From the NCBI GenBank assembly GCA_900317905.1, contig ONIN01000007.1:1-64000 (forward strand): DNA of 64,000 bases, written 5' to 3'. The stretch is from an uncultured Eubacteriales bacterium. Its GTDB lineage: Bacteria; Bacillota; Clostridia; Oscillospirales; Oscillospiraceae. The position numbers and the translations under genes were made by a program. Of the stretch, positions 42,639 to 51,710 are shown one piece after another; position 1 is the first letter of the stretch, and every line of letters starts with the position of its first letter. The notes below the pieces were generated by a model. That model worked only from the letters and a program-made list of their open reading frames with translations. It was not told the origin of the DNA and did no database searches.

Positions 42639-43613
42639 ATGCACTATGTGGTTATGGATCTGGAATGGAACCAGGCCATGAGCTCCAACTCCTCGGTGTT
42701 CAACCATCTGCCCATCCGGCTCCGGGGTGAGATCATCGAGATCGGCGCGGTGAAGCTGGACGAGAATCTCCGCCCCGCCGAGGAATTTCAGATCGACGTG
42801 AAGCCCGTCTATTTTAAGCGCATGCACTTCAAGGTGAAGAAGCTCACCGGCTTCGACAAAGAGCGGCTCAGCCACGGGGTGCTGTTCCCCGAGGCGCTGC
42901 AGCAGTTCCGGGAGTGGTGCGGCGACGGCGTCACCTTCCTCACCTGGGGCAGCGACGACCAGGGCATCCTGGAGCAGAACATCATCATCCACGATCTGGA
43001 CTGGGACTGGATCGACAGTTGGGTGAATCTCCAGGGGATCTACAATCTCCAGACCGAGAGCGACCGGAGCCAGAAATCTCTCGCCACCGCCATGGAGCAC
43101 TTCGGCATCGAGCAGACCAGAGTGGCCCACGACGCTCTGGGCGACGCCTACAACACCGCCCTCGTCTGCACCCATCTGGATCTGGAGCAGGGCATCCGGG
43201 ACTATGAGGCCGGCAAGACCGCCAAGGCGCCGAAGGCCACCTACAACGCCGACGGCCCCGTGCCCATCGAGCATGTGGCCTCCGAGAGCTATCCCACCAA
43301 GGCCGAGGCCTTCGCGGACGAAAGCTTCACCAGACCCTGCTGCCCTCTCTGCGGCGAGAAGCTCAACTACTCCAAGTGGGTCAACCAGGGCGACCAGCGC
43401 TACATGACCATGGGCACCTGCCCGGAGCACGACAAGCTGCTGGTGAGACTGAAGTTCCACAAGTCCGACACCGGGTTCTGGACCATCACCCGGATGACCT
43501 ATCAGGCCACCGAGAGCATGCAGACCTATTACAAAGCCAAGGCCGCCCACAACCGCAAGCACCGCCGCGGCGGCAATCGCAGAAAGAATCTGAAAACCCA
43601 GCCAACCGCATAG
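42639..43613 (+). CDS. DEDDh-family 3'-5' exonuclease with C-terminal zinc-like cysteines
   Basis: 324 residues. The exonuclease domain (about 1-185) shows Exo I VVMDLEWN (Asp7, Glu9), Exo II TWGSDDQGIL and Exo III RVAHDALGDAYNTA (His and Asp), like the KapD/ERI-1 group. The C-terminal part has CCPLCGEKL and a later CPEHDK, forming a possible zinc ribbon, and ends in a very basic tail (HNRKHRRGGNRRKNLK) suited to RNA or DNA binding. Substrate unknown; structured RNA ends are plausible. Confidence 0.88.
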   Translation: MHYVVMDLEWNQAMSSNSSVFNHLPIRLRGEIIEIGAVKLDENLRPAEEFQIDVKPVYFKRMHFKVKKLTGFDKERLSHGVLFPEALQQFREWCGDGVTFLTWGSDDQGILEQNIIIHDLDWDWIDSWVNLQGIYNLQTESDRSQKSLATAMEHFGIEQTRVAHDALGDAYNTALVCTHLDLEQGIRDYEAGKTAKAPKATYNADGPVPIEHVASESYPTKAEAFADESFTRPCCPLCGEKLNYSKWVNQGDQRYMTMGTCPEHDKLLVRLKFHKSDTGFWTITRMTYQATESMQTYYKAKAAHNRKHRRGGNRRKNLKTQPTA

Positions 43614-43617
43614 AATC

Positions 43618-43648
43618 AGGACGCATCCAATGGGGTGCGTCCTTTTTT
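43618..43648 (+). terminator. Terminator of the exonuclease gene
   Basis: AGGACGCA / TGCGTCCT stem and T6. It overlaps the 3' end of the convergent kinase gene. Confidence 0.85.
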
Positions 43649-44546
43649 ATAGAATTTCCATGATCTTTTCCGCAGTCAGTTCCGGGCTGTTGGTGCCCGC
43701 GTATTCCACGGTGATCTGTCCGGCCTTCAACGCGGCTCGGGTGCTCTGTTCCAGACTGAGACCGCGAAGATGGGCCCAGATCAGCGCCGCCATGACCGCG
43801 TCGCCGCCGCCGGTGGTGTTCACCAGATTGGTGGGATAGCAGGGCAGCAGAGCGCGTCTGTCCCCCTCCCCCGCCAGGATCCCCTGGGGACCGAGGCTGA
43901 GATAGACTCTTTGAACGCCCAGCTCCAGCAGCTTTTGGAGTACCGCCTCCGGCTCCGTCTCGCCGGTGAGATGCTGGCCCTCGGTGAGATTCGGCTTGAA
44001 GGTGTGGAGCCTCGATAAGATCGACCGCAGTCGCTCCGCCTTGGCCACCGACACCGGGTCGGCAAAGATCGGTGCAGAACAGTTTTCCGCGATCCATTGC
44101 AGCGCCTCCGGCATCAAATTCCCGTCCACGGCAATGGCCGCGGCGCCTGCAAGCAGCTCCCGCCGCGCCTCCAGCCACTGGGGTGTGATGTTTCGGATCA
44201 GCTCCATGTCGCTGACGGCGAGGCGCATCTCTCCCCGGTCGTCGGTGATGTAGAGATAGGTGGAGGTGTGGCCGCCGGGGATGGTCTCGGAGCCGGAGAG
44301 ATCCATGCCCAGATCCGCGCAGCCTTTTCGCAGGAAGGCACCGTTGGGATCGTCCCCGAAGACCGTGAGAAAGGACACCTCCTCCCCCAAAAGCCGCAGA
44401 TCGTGGGCGATGTTCCGGCCCACGCCGCCCTGGGTGCTGCGAACGGTGCCGGGGTTGGAGTCCTGGAGGATCAGCTTCTGTCCAGGCCTGCCGCAGATGT
44501 CCAGATTCACCGCGCCGACGACGGCGACATAAGGTGTTTTTCGCAT
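43647..44546 (-). CDS. PfkB-family sugar/nucleoside kinase (pseudouridine-kinase-like)
   Basis: 299 residues, ribokinase fold. NPGTVRSTQGGVGRNIAHDLRLLG (about 30-53) closely follows the pattern of pseudouridine kinases, where Asn-Pro-Gly precedes the GGVGRN motif. The C-terminal catalytic motif reads NTTGGGDAV (family: DTxGAGD), with the general-base Asp kept. It would phosphorylate a nucleoside or sugar with ATP. The usual partner pseudouridine-5-phosphate glycosidase is not adjacent, so the substrate is tentative. I used the ATG at 44546 (GAGGA 6 bases upstream). Confidence 0.85.
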   Translation of the reverse strand: MRKTPYVAVVGAVNLDICGRPGQKLILQDSNPGTVRSTQGGVGRNIAHDLRLLGEEVSFLTVFGDDPNGAFLRKGCADLGMDLSGSETIPGGHTSTYLYITDDRGEMRLAVSDMELIRNITPQWLEARRELLAGAAAIAVDGNLMPEALQWIAENCSAPIFADPVSVAKAERLRSILSRLHTFKPNLTEGQHLTGETEPEAVLQKLLELGVQRVYLSLGPQGILAGEGDRRALLPCYPTNLVNTTGGGDAVMAALIWAHLRGLSLEQSTRAALKAGQITVEYAGTNSPELTAEKIMEIL

Positions 44547-44557
44547 ATGCATTCCTC

Positions 44558-44592
44558 TAAAGAGCGCAGTACCGTGACAGTACTGCGCTCGT
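44558..44592 (-). terminator. Terminator of glgP
   Basis: An 11-bp stem GAGCGCAGTAC / GTACTGCGCTC (44562-44572 with 44580-44590), then CTTTAG on the minus strand. Confidence 0.7.
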
Positions 44593-44606
44593 TTCTTATG
44601 GGTTTC

Positions 44607-47015
44607 TTACTTGACGTCCCAGATGCGCTTGGCATACTCGAGGATGGCGCGGTCGGCGGCGAAGAAGCCGCTCTGGGCCGTGTTCACCAGAGACATGCGG
44701 GCGCGCTCGTTGGGATCGGAGATGACGGAGTACATCCGGTCGTGGCAGTCCACGTAGCTGTCGAAGTCGGCAATGAGCATGTAGGGGTCGCCGCCGTACA
44801 GCAGGCCGCCCGCCAGGTCGGAATAGCTCTCGCCGTCGGAGTAGCCCTGGTTCATGCGCTCCAGCACCCGCTGCAGCCGCCAGCTGTTGTTGACGTAGTT
44901 GGGCGGATAGTAGCCATTGCGTTTGACGTTCTCCACCTCGTCGGCGTGGAGACCGAAGAGGAACATGTTCTTGTCGCCCAGACGCTCGAACATCTCCACA
45001 TTCGCGCCGTCCAGGGTGCCGATGGTCACGGCGCCGTTCATCATCATCTTCATGTTGCCGGTGCCGGAGGCCTCCTTGCCGGCGGTGGAGATCTGCTCGG
45101 AGACCTGCACGGCGGGCATGAGGATCTCAGCCGCAGAGACGCGGTAGTTCTCGATGAAGTGCACCTGCAGCCGATCCTTGCAGACCGGGTCGTGGTTCAC
45201 GTCGTTGGCCAGAGAGCACAGCAGCTGGATGATGCGCTTGGCAGTGGCGTAGCCCGCCGCGGCCTTGGCGCCGAACATGAAGGTGCGGGGCACGAAGTTC
45301 TGGTTGGGATCGTCGTGGAGCCGCTGCTGCAGATGGGTGATGAGCATGGCGCACAGCAGCTGGCGCTTATACTCGTGCAGACGCTTGACCTGGGTGTCCA
45401 GGATGGCGTCGGTGTTCAGAACGAAGTCGCCCTGGTTGACAAACTTGGAAAGACGGAGCTTGTTCTCCTTCTTGATCTCCTCCACCCGCTGCTGGACGGT
45501 GCCGTCCTCGGCAAATTCCGCGAGACGCGCCATCTTCTCCGGATGGAGCAGGTAGTCGTCGCTGCCCAGCAGATCGCAGACCAGGCTGTGGAGGCCGGGG
45601 TTGATCTGGGCCAGCCACCGGCGGTGGTCGATGCCGTTGGTGACATAGGTGAAGCGGCTGGGATTCAGGCTGCAGACATCTTTGAACAGGTCGTTTTTCA
45701 GAATCTCGCCGTGGAGGCCGGAGACGCCGTTGACGGTCTTGCAGGTGGCGAGGCACATGTTCGCCATGTGGACCTTGCCCTCGGCGATGATCAGATTCTT
45801 GCCGACTCTGGAGTCATTGCCGAACTGCTCACGGAGATAGTCGCACCAGCGGCGGTTGATCTCGCAGATGATCTCCCAGATTCTGGGCATCTGGCTCTGG
45901 ATCAGGCCCTGGGGCCAGGTCTCCAAAGCCTCGGACATGACGGTGTGGTTGGTGTAGTCGAAGCACTCGGTCACGATGGCCCAGCTCTCGTCCCAGCCCA
46001 TCTCATACTCGTCCATGAAGATACGCATGAGCTCGGGGATCATGAGAGTCGGGTGGGTGTCGTTGATCTGGATGACATGGTGCTCGGCGAAATTCTTCAC
46101 GGTGCCGTAGCGCTTGACGTGCTCGCGCACGATGGTCTGGGCCGTGGCGGAGACGAAGAAATACTGCTGGCGGAGACGGAGGGTCTTGCCCTGCATGTGG
46201 TCGTCGGCGGGATAGAGCACCTTGGTGATGACCTCGGCCATGGTGCGGCTCTCCAGCGACTTCATATAGTTGCCGGTGGCAAAGGAGTACATATCCAGAT
46301 CGGTGGTGCTGTGGGCCTCCCAGAGACGGAGGGTGTTCACGCGGGTGTTGTTATAGCCCGCAATCAGCATATCCCGCGGCACCGCCAGGACGCTCTCATA
46401 GCCCTGGAGCTCGCCGTGGAAATGGCCGAACTGATCCCACTGGGCCTCCACGCGGCCGCCGAAGCGCACCTCCACCATGTCCTCATATCTCGGCACCAGC
46501 CAGCTCTCAGCCGCGGTGCGCCAGTTGTCGGCCACCTCGGTCTGCTTGCCGTTTTCGATCTTCTGGCGGAACATGCCCAGCTCGTAGCAGAGGCTGTAAC
46601 CCGTGGCGGGGATGTCCTGGGTGGCCATGCTGTCCATGTAGCAGGCAGCCAGACGACCCAGACCGCCGTTGCCGAGGCCTGCGTCCGGCTCGGTCTCGAA
46701 AATATCCGCGGCGCTGCGGCCCATGTCCTCCAGCGCGCCGGTCAAAGCATTGGAGACGCCCAGGTTGAAGGCGTTCTTCATCAGAGAACGGCCCATCAAA
46801 AACTCCATGGACAGGTAGTGCACCTGGCGCTCCGGATTCTTGCGATCCTCAAAGGCCAGCACCCGGCTCATGATCTCGCGGATCACGATGGCGGTGGCCT
46901 GGAACACCTGGACGTCCGTGGCCTCCACCGCGGTGACGCCGAAGTGGGCGCAGAGCTTATCTTCGATGGCGCTGCGCAGCTCGTCGCGGGAAATCTGATT
47001 GGTCATACTACTCAT
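44607..47015 (-). CDS. glgP: Glycogen/alpha-glucan phosphorylase
   Basis: 802 residues, full length. A PLP enzyme releasing glucose-1-phosphate from glycogen. The PLP-lysine motif KEASGTGNMKMMMNGAVTIG (about 640-660), catalytic GNGGLGRLAACYMDS (about 115-130) and QINDTHPTLMIPELMR are clear. It is the last gene of the glgC-glgD-glgP group (same strand, 221-base gap with a 13-bp hairpin), uniting synthesis and breakdown. No glgA or glgB is in view. Confidence 0.96.
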   Translation of the reverse strand: MSSMTNQISRDELRSAIEDKLCAHFGVTAVEATDVQVFQATAIVIREIMSRVLAFEDRKNPERQVHYLSMEFLMGRSLMKNAFNLGVSNALTGALEDMGRSAADIFETEPDAGLGNGGLGRLAACYMDSMATQDIPATGYSLCYELGMFRQKIENGKQTEVADNWRTAAESWLVPRYEDMVEVRFGGRVEAQWDQFGHFHGELQGYESVLAVPRDMLIAGYNNTRVNTLRLWEAHSTTDLDMYSFATGNYMKSLESRTMAEVITKVLYPADDHMQGKTLRLRQQYFFVSATAQTIVREHVKRYGTVKNFAEHHVIQINDTHPTLMIPELMRIFMDEYEMGWDESWAIVTECFDYTNHTVMSEALETWPQGLIQSQMPRIWEIICEINRRWCDYLREQFGNDSRVGKNLIIAEGKVHMANMCLATCKTVNGVSGLHGEILKNDLFKDVCSLNPSRFTYVTNGIDHRRWLAQINPGLHSLVCDLLGSDDYLLHPEKMARLAEFAEDGTVQQRVEEIKKENKLRLSKFVNQGDFVLNTDAILDTQVKRLHEYKRQLLCAMLITHLQQRLHDDPNQNFVPRTFMFGAKAAAGYATAKRIIQLLCSLANDVNHDPVCKDRLQVHFIENYRVSAAEILMPAVQVSEQISTAGKEASGTGNMKMMMNGAVTIGTLDGANVEMFERLGDKNMFLFGLHADEVENVKRNGYYPPNYVNNSWRLQRVLERMNQGYSDGESYSDLAGGLLYGGDPYMLIADFDSYVDCHDRMYSVISDPNERARMSLVNTAQSGFFAADRAILEYAKRIWDVK

Positions 47016-47178
47016 GTTTTAAAAATCCTTTCCTGTATTGGAATCTATGACACGGCTCAGGACAAATGGGCCCCTCACCGGTATCTGCTTTCCCAACCGT
47101 CCGTTCAGGAACGGGGATCTGTTTCCGTCTGTCGGAAACACATATCCGTCACCGAAAAACACGCTCACAAAACTCGGA

Positions 47179-47210
47179 CATCCCGCACCTGCCGAAACAG
47201 GTGCGGGATG
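47179..47210 (-). other. Perfect 13-bp hairpin between glgD and glgP
   Basis: CATCCCGCACCTG pairs with CAGGTGCGGGATG around a 6-base loop, 26 bases after the glgD stop. Only a weak T run follows on the minus strand (GAGTTTTG), so it may be a leaky terminator or mRNA-stability element. A second small stem (TGTTTCCG / CGGAAACA) lies near 47117-47139. Nothing else is evident in this 221-base gap. Confidence 0.6.
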
Positions 47211-47236
47211 AACCTGAGAAAAAGGTTATTTTTTGC

Positions 47237-48343
47237 TTACACCTTGCTGCCTTTCGGAATCACCAGCGGCAGCTTCTCACCGCCGGCCAGGGTCACGTAG
47301 TCGGAGACCGTAACGTCCTTGTCGGAGATGATGTACTTCAGCGAAGCGCCGGCGCCCACCACGGTGTCCTGCATGAGGATGCAGTTTTCCAGCACCGCGC
47401 CGGGGGCCACGCGGACGCCGCGGAAGATGATGCAGTTTCTCACAGTGCCCTCGATGTAGCAGCCGTCAGCGATGAGGCTGTTGTGCACCTCGGCCTGCTC
47501 GCTGTAATAGGTGCTGACGTCGGAGCGCTCCTTGGTGCGCACCGGGCGATCCTCCGGGAAGAGATCGGCTCTGGGGCCCGGTTTCAGCATATCCATGCTG
47601 GACTCGAAATAGTCGGCCACGGAGTCGATGCGGCGGATGTAGCCATTGTACATGTAGATATCCATGTCGCCGCCCTGCTCCAGATAGGCAGCCAGGCAGT
47701 CACGATGGAAGTGGAAGCGGTTCTCCGCCTCGCAGCGGTCCAGCAGCGCCAGCAGCGTGTCCTTGCGAACCACGTAGAGCTCGGTGGCCAGGACGCCCTG
47801 GCTGCCGTCGGTCTGGCGGAAGAGCACCTTCTCAGCCTTGCCGTCGGCCTTTTGGGTCAGACGGTAGTGGACGTCCTTCGGCACGTAGTCCGAGCAGATA
47901 GCGGTGATGCCGCAGCCGGAGCGGATGTGCTGCTGGATGACGTCGGTAAGATCCACGTTGCAGACCACGTCCGCCGGGTAGAGGATGATGTGCTCCTGGG
48001 GAATGTCACGGACGTAGCGGATGACGGCGTTCAGCGCCTCGGCGGTGCCGACGTAGTCGCCCTCATGATGGGTGCCGAAGGGCGGCAGCAGCTTCAAACC
48101 GCCGCGGCGGCGGGAGATGTCCCAGGCCTTGCCGCCGGCCACATGGTCCAGCAGAGACTGGTAATCCCGCTGCATGATGACGCCCACGTCCCGGACGCCC
48201 GCGTTGGAGAGGGCGGACAGGGCGAAGTCGATGAGACGGTAGCGGCCTGCGAAGGGCAGCGAAGCGTTGGTGCGGTTGCGGGTCAGATCCCCCAGGGCGG
48301 GAGAGCTGTGGTAGGCATAGACGATACCATGGACGTTCTTCAT
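47237..48343 (-). CDS. glgD: Glucose-1-phosphate adenylyltransferase, GlgD subunit
   Basis: 368 residues. GlgD is the non-catalytic or regulatory partner of GlgC in Firmicutes. It retains the nucleotidyltransferase fold ([23 protein letters not shown]) and a left-handed beta-helix end ([21 protein letters not shown]), but the N-terminal GGxGTRL catalytic loop of GlgC is lost (starts [20 protein letters not shown]). Its ATG overlaps the glgC stop by 4 bases (ATGA). Confidence 0.93.
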   Translation of the reverse strand: MKNVHGIVYAYHSSPALGDLTRNRTNASLPFAGRYRLIDFALSALSNAGVRDVGVIMQRDYQSLLDHVAGGKAWDISRRRGGLKLLPPFGTHHEGDYVGTAEALNAVIRYVRDIPQEHIILYPADVVCNVDLTDVIQQHIRSGCGITAICSDYVPKDVHYRLTQKADGKAEKVLFRQTDGSQGVLATELYVVRKDTLLALLDRCEAENRFHFHRDCLAAYLEQGGDMDIYMYNGYIRRIDSVADYFESSMDMLKPGPRADLFPEDRPVRTKERSDVSTYYSEQAEVHNSLIADGCYIEGTVRNCIIFRGVRVAPGAVLENCILMQDTVVGAGASLKYIISDKDVTVSDYVTLAGGEKLPLVIPKGSKV

Positions 48344-49539
48344 GACTGCACCTCCTCACTGTCGTAGATCATGGCGCCGGCGGGAACCTTGGCGCCGCAG
48401 GCGACCCGGACATCCGGGCCGATGGTGGCGACGCCCCAGCCCTCGCTGCCGTCCGGCTGCTGGCCCACATGGGCCCCGGCGGCAACCACGGCGCGCTCGC
48501 CGAGGATGGCGTATTCCACCACTGCGCCGGGCTCCACCACGGCGCCGGGCATGAGCACGCTGTAGCTGATCTGGGCGCCAGCGCCAACGGTGACGTTGGC
48601 GGAGAGGACGGAGTTGTCGACTCTGCCGTCGATGACGCAGCCCTCGGTGACGATGGAGTGCTCGATGTGGGCGTTGTCGCCGGCGTAGTGCGGCGGCCGG
48701 ATCGGGCTTCTGGCACGGATGGGCCACAGGGGGTCGAAGAGGTTCAGGCTGGTGTTGCCCAGCATGTCCATGTTGGCGTCCCACAGGCTGGTGATGGTGC
48801 CCACGTCACGCCAGTAGCCTTCGAACTGGTAAGGCAGCAGCTTTTCGCCGGCGGCCAGCATCTTGGGGATGATGTTCTTGCCGAAGTCCTTGTCGGAGTT
48901 CGGGTCGTTCTCGTCGTCGATCAGGGCCTGGCGGAGCTTCTTCCAGTTGAAGATGTAAATGCCCATGGAGGCCAGATCGCTCTTCGGGTGGGCGGGCTTC
49001 TCCTCAAACTCCTCGATGAAGCCGTCGGCGCCCACGTTCATGATGCCGAAGCGGGTGGCTTCCTCCATGGAGACCTGGATGACCGCGATGGTGCAGGCGG
49101 CCTCCGCCTCCTCATGGGCGCGGAGCATCTTGGCGTAGTCCATCTTGTAGACATGGTCGCCGGAGAGGATCAGCACGTTGTCCGGGTCGTACATCTCGAT
49201 AAAGTCGATGTTCTGGTAGATGGCGTTGGCGGTGCCGCTGAACCAGGAGCCGCGCTCACCGGCGCTCTGGTAGGGCGGGAGAATGTAGACGCCGCCGTCC
49301 TCGGTGTCCAGATCCCAGGGCTGGCCGCTGCCGACGTAGCGGTTGAGCTGCAGGGGCTGATACTGCGTCAGGACGCCGACGGTGTCGATGCCGGAGTTGG
49401 CGCAGTTGGACAGCGGGAAGTCGATGATGCGATACTTGCCGCCGAAGGGCATGCCGGGCTTGGCGACCTTCGCCGTCAGCGCGTACAGACGCGAGCCCTG
49501 CCCGCCGGCCAGCAGCATGGCAATGCATTTCTTTTTCAG
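48340..49539 (-). CDS. glgC: Glucose-1-phosphate adenylyltransferase, catalytic GlgC subunit
   Basis: 399 residues. It makes ADP-glucose from ATP and glucose-1-phosphate, the committed step of glycogen synthesis. [16 protein letters not shown] (near the start), [41 protein letters not shown] and the C-terminal beta-helix are present. The start is odd: the family N-terminus begins at a CTG codon (49539-49537) that lies 8 bases after a strong AAGGAG, while the in-frame GTG (49548) overlaps that site and the ATG at 49572 has no site. I used CTG; an ATT at 49542 is another option. Confidence 0.9.
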   Translation of the reverse strand: MKKKCIAMLLAGGQGSRLYALTAKVAKPGMPFGGKYRIIDFPLSNCANSGIDTVGVLTQYQPLQLNRYVGSGQPWDLDTEDGGVYILPPYQSAGERGSWFSGTANAIYQNIDFIEMYDPDNVLILSGDHVYKMDYAKMLRAHEEAEAACTIAVIQVSMEEATRFGIMNVGADGFIEEFEEKPAHPKSDLASMGIYIFNWKKLRQALIDDENDPNSDKDFGKNIIPKMLAAGEKLLPYQFEGYWRDVGTITSLWDANMDMLGNTSLNLFDPLWPIRARSPIRPPHYAGDNAHIEHSIVTEGCVIDGRVDNSVLSANVTVGAGAQISYSVLMPGAVVEPGAVVEYAILGERAVVAAGAHVGQQPDGSEGWGVATIGPDVRVACGAKVPAGAMIYDSEEVQS

Positions 49540-49615
49540 AATAACCACTCCTTCCCGGCCATGCGGATGCATGACCGTTCATTTATATTCTCTTTTTTCT
49601 GAGGGACCGTCCCTC

Positions 49616-50212
49616 TTATTTCTTTTGGTTGAACCTGCTCATGGCCTTGTCGGGGCCGTCCTGAATGTAGCTGACGCAGGCCTCGGCCGCGGCTTTCACA
49701 GCGTCCTTGATGGTCTCGGCGTCCTCGTTCTGGAAGGTGCCCAAAACCCAGTCGGCCATGTCGTAGTCCGGGTGCGGCGGGGACCCCACCCCAACGCGGA
49801 TTCTGGGAAACTGGTCGGAGCCCAGTCTCGAAATGATGCTCTTGAGCCCGTTATGACCGCCGGCGGAGCCCTTCTTCCGGATCCGCAGCTGCCCCACCGG
49901 GAGGCTCACCTCGTCGGAGACCACGATCACCCGTTCCGGCGGGACCTTGTAGAACTTCGCCGCCGGCGCCACCGCGTCACCGGAGAGATTCATCATGGTC
50001 TGGGGCTTCATCAGGAGGACCTTCTCTCCCCCGATCTCGGCCTGACCGGTCAGGGCGTGGAACCGCAGCCGCTCCACCTTCACACCCAGCTGATCGCAGA
50101 GGGCGTCACAGGTGAGGAAGCCGGCGTTGTGCCTCGTGAAAGCGTACCGGGGCCCGGGGTTTCCCAGAAACACCAGCAGCCACTGTACGCCGCCGGGATT
50201 GGAAAAGAACAT
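49616..50212 (-). CDS. pth: Peptidyl-tRNA hydrolase
   Basis: 198 residues. It frees tRNA from stalled peptidyl-tRNA. Family motifs: VFLGNPGPRYAFTRHNAGF (catalytic His in RHNAG), LLMKPQTMMNLSG, VVSDEVSLPVGQLRIRKKGSAGGHNGLKSI and FPRIRVGVG. ATG 50212 lies one base after the prs stop; no clear Shine-Dalgarno of its own, so it probably depends on coupling to prs. A longer frame into prs is not coding. Confidence 0.94.
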   Translation of the reverse strand: MFFSNPGGVQWLLVFLGNPGPRYAFTRHNAGFLTCDALCDQLGVKVERLRFHALTGQAEIGGEKVLLMKPQTMMNLSGDAVAPAAKFYKVPPERVIVVSDEVSLPVGQLRIRKKGSAGGHNGLKSIISRLGSDQFPRIRVGVGSPPHPDYDMADWVLGTFQNEDAETIKDAVKAAAEACVSYIQDGPDKAMSRFNQKK

Positions 50213-50213
50213 C

Positions 50214-51176
50214 TTACTCAAACAGAGAGGAGATGCTGACCTCCTCGTAGATGCGGGTGATGGCCTCGGCAAAGACCGGCGCCACGGAGAGGTACTTCAC
50301 CTTCTCGCAGGCGGGCTGGTCGGTGGGATACGGGATGGTGTCCAGAAGCAGCAGCTCCTCGATGTGGCTCTGCTCCAGACGCTCGATGGCGGGCTTGGAG
50401 AGGACGCCGTGGGTGGCGCAGGCGATGACGCTCTCGCCGCCGCCCACCTCGATGACCGCTTTGGCCGCGCCGCAGAGGCTGCCGGCGGTGTCCACCAGGT
50501 CGTCCAGCAGGATGCACTTCTTGCCCTTCACGTCGCCGATCAGGTTCATGACCTCGGACTGGTTGGCCTTCTCGCGGCGCTTATCCACGATGGCCAGACC
50601 CAGACCCATCTTCATGGCGAAGGTACGGGCGCGGGCCACGCTGCCCACGTCGGGAGAGACGACCACCATGTCCTCTCTGCCATAGCCGAAGCGGCGCAGG
50701 TAGTGAGAGGCGAACAGCGGTGCGCCGAAGAGGTTATCCACGGGGATATCGAAGAAGCCCTGGATCTGCAGCGCATGCAGGTCCATGGTGAGCACGCGGT
50801 CGGCGCCGGCCTTGGTGATGAGGTTGGCGACCAGCTTCGCGGAGATCGGATCGCGGGCCTTGGCCTTACGGTCCTGGCGGGCATAGCCGAAGTACGGAAT
50901 GACGGCGGTGACGCGGCCGGCGGAGGCACGCTTCAGCGCATCGATTATGACCAGCAGCTCCATGAGACTGTCATTCACGGGCTTGCAGGTGGACTGAACC
51001 ACGAACACGTCCAGACCGCGCACCGGTTCATTGATGCTGATGGAGCACTCACCGTCCGCAAAGTTGGTGGCGGTGCAGCTGCCGATATTGACGCCCAGAT
51101 GCTTGCAGATCAGATCTGCCAGGGCGGGGTTGGAGTTGCCGGTGAATACCTTGATACCTTTTCCGTGTGCAATCAT
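50214..51176 (-). CDS. prs: Ribose-phosphate pyrophosphokinase
   Basis: 320 residues, class I PRPP synthetase. It makes PRPP from ribose-5-phosphate and ATP for purine, pyrimidine, histidine and NAD synthesis. Motifs: FSGNSNPALAD-type start (VFTGNSNPALADLICKHLG), ATP loop YFGYARQDRKAKARDPISAKL, and the PRPP loop KCILLDDLVDTAGSLCGA. The ATG follows AGAGGT. It heads a short operon with pth. The PRPP supply ties to xpt at 63 kb. Confidence 0.96.
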   Translation of the reverse strand: MIAHGKGIKVFTGNSNPALADLICKHLGVNIGSCTATNFADGECSISINEPVRGLDVFVVQSTCKPVNDSLMELLVIIDALKRASAGRVTAVIPYFGYARQDRKAKARDPISAKLVANLITKAGADRVLTMDLHALQIQGFFDIPVDNLFGAPLFASHYLRRFGYGREDMVVVSPDVGSVARARTFAMKMGLGLAIVDKRREKANQSEVMNLIGDVKGKKCILLDDLVDTAGSLCGAAKAVIEVGGGESVIACATHGVLSKPAIERLEQSHIEELLLLDTIPYPTDQPACEKVKYLSVAPVFAEAITRIYEEVSISSLFE

Positions 51177-51251
51177 ATGCTTCTCTACCTCTCTTAACCC
51201 AATTTTTCATTCTTCTGCAGAGGTCGGACAGGCCTCTGATTTTTCAAATCT

Positions 51252-51260
51252 ATTATAACA
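51252..51260 (-). promoter_or_regulatory. Extended -10 promoter of prs-pth
   Basis: TGTTATAAT on the minus strand, 76 bases upstream of the start codon; weak -35. The remaining gap to 51449 holds no feature I can name. Confidence 0.45.
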
Positions 51261-51449
51261 GCAAATTCCACGCTTGGAAAGAGGCGGCTTCCCGATTCTG
51301 AACGTTTTTTTTCAAGAAATCTGTGTAAATTGACCGCATGGCCTTGAACAGTTCGTTGAAAAAGACACATTTTGCGCATTGGCGGACATTTGCGGAGATG
51401 CAAACGGAAGGTTGACGGAGTGTTGATTCTCTCACCAGTCCCAGATTGT

Positions 51450-51624
51450 GTCATTGCGAACCAGTCCGCAGACTGGTGTGGCAATCCGCATCCCCCGGCG
51501 GCGGAGAAATATCCAGCAAAACGTTGAGGCAAAGCGGATTCGCCTAACGCCTGCAAGAAATCAGTCTGTACCGCAAGAGAACGGATTGCCACACCAGTGA
51601 CGTCGGTCACTGGTTCGCAATGAC
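51450..51624 (-). repeat. MITE-like inverted-repeat element, copy 2 (175 bp)
   Basis: It starts GTCATTGCGA and ends TCGCAATGAC, with TGGCAATCCG and CGGATTGCCA inside; its sub-terminal arms form hairpins (CCAGTCCGCAGACTGG and CCAGTGACGTCGGTCACTGG). Internal bases about 51478-51505 are the exact reverse complement of part of copy 1 (31054-31169), so this copy is inverted relative to it. Non-coding. Confidence 0.78.
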
Positions 51625-51641
51625 AAGCTTTTTACTCTGCT

Positions 51642-51658
51642 CGATAAACTATAATTTG
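51642..51658 (+). repeat. 17-bp repeat shared with the window start
   Basis: CGATAAACTATAATTTG is also present at 9-25. It contains a TATAAT-like core. Meaning unknown. Confidence 0.5.
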
Positions 51659-51664
51659 AGCAAA

Positions 51665-51706
51665 GAAAAAAACCACGCTGCAGAGACAAGCTCCGCAGCG
51701 TGGTTT
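51665..51706 (-). terminator. Terminator of the Na/Pi cotransporter gene
   Basis: An 11-bp stem AACCACGCTGC / GCAGCGTGGTT followed on the minus strand by a T run (TTTTTTTCTTTG). Confidence 0.85.
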
Positions 51707-51710
51707 GCAA

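Noticed and set aside
44097-47300. 1067-residue open frame on the plus strand
   Set aside because: It is antisense to glgP and part of the kinase gene; long antisense frames recur opposite nearly every GC-rich gene here (also opposite the opp binding protein, pheT and alaS).
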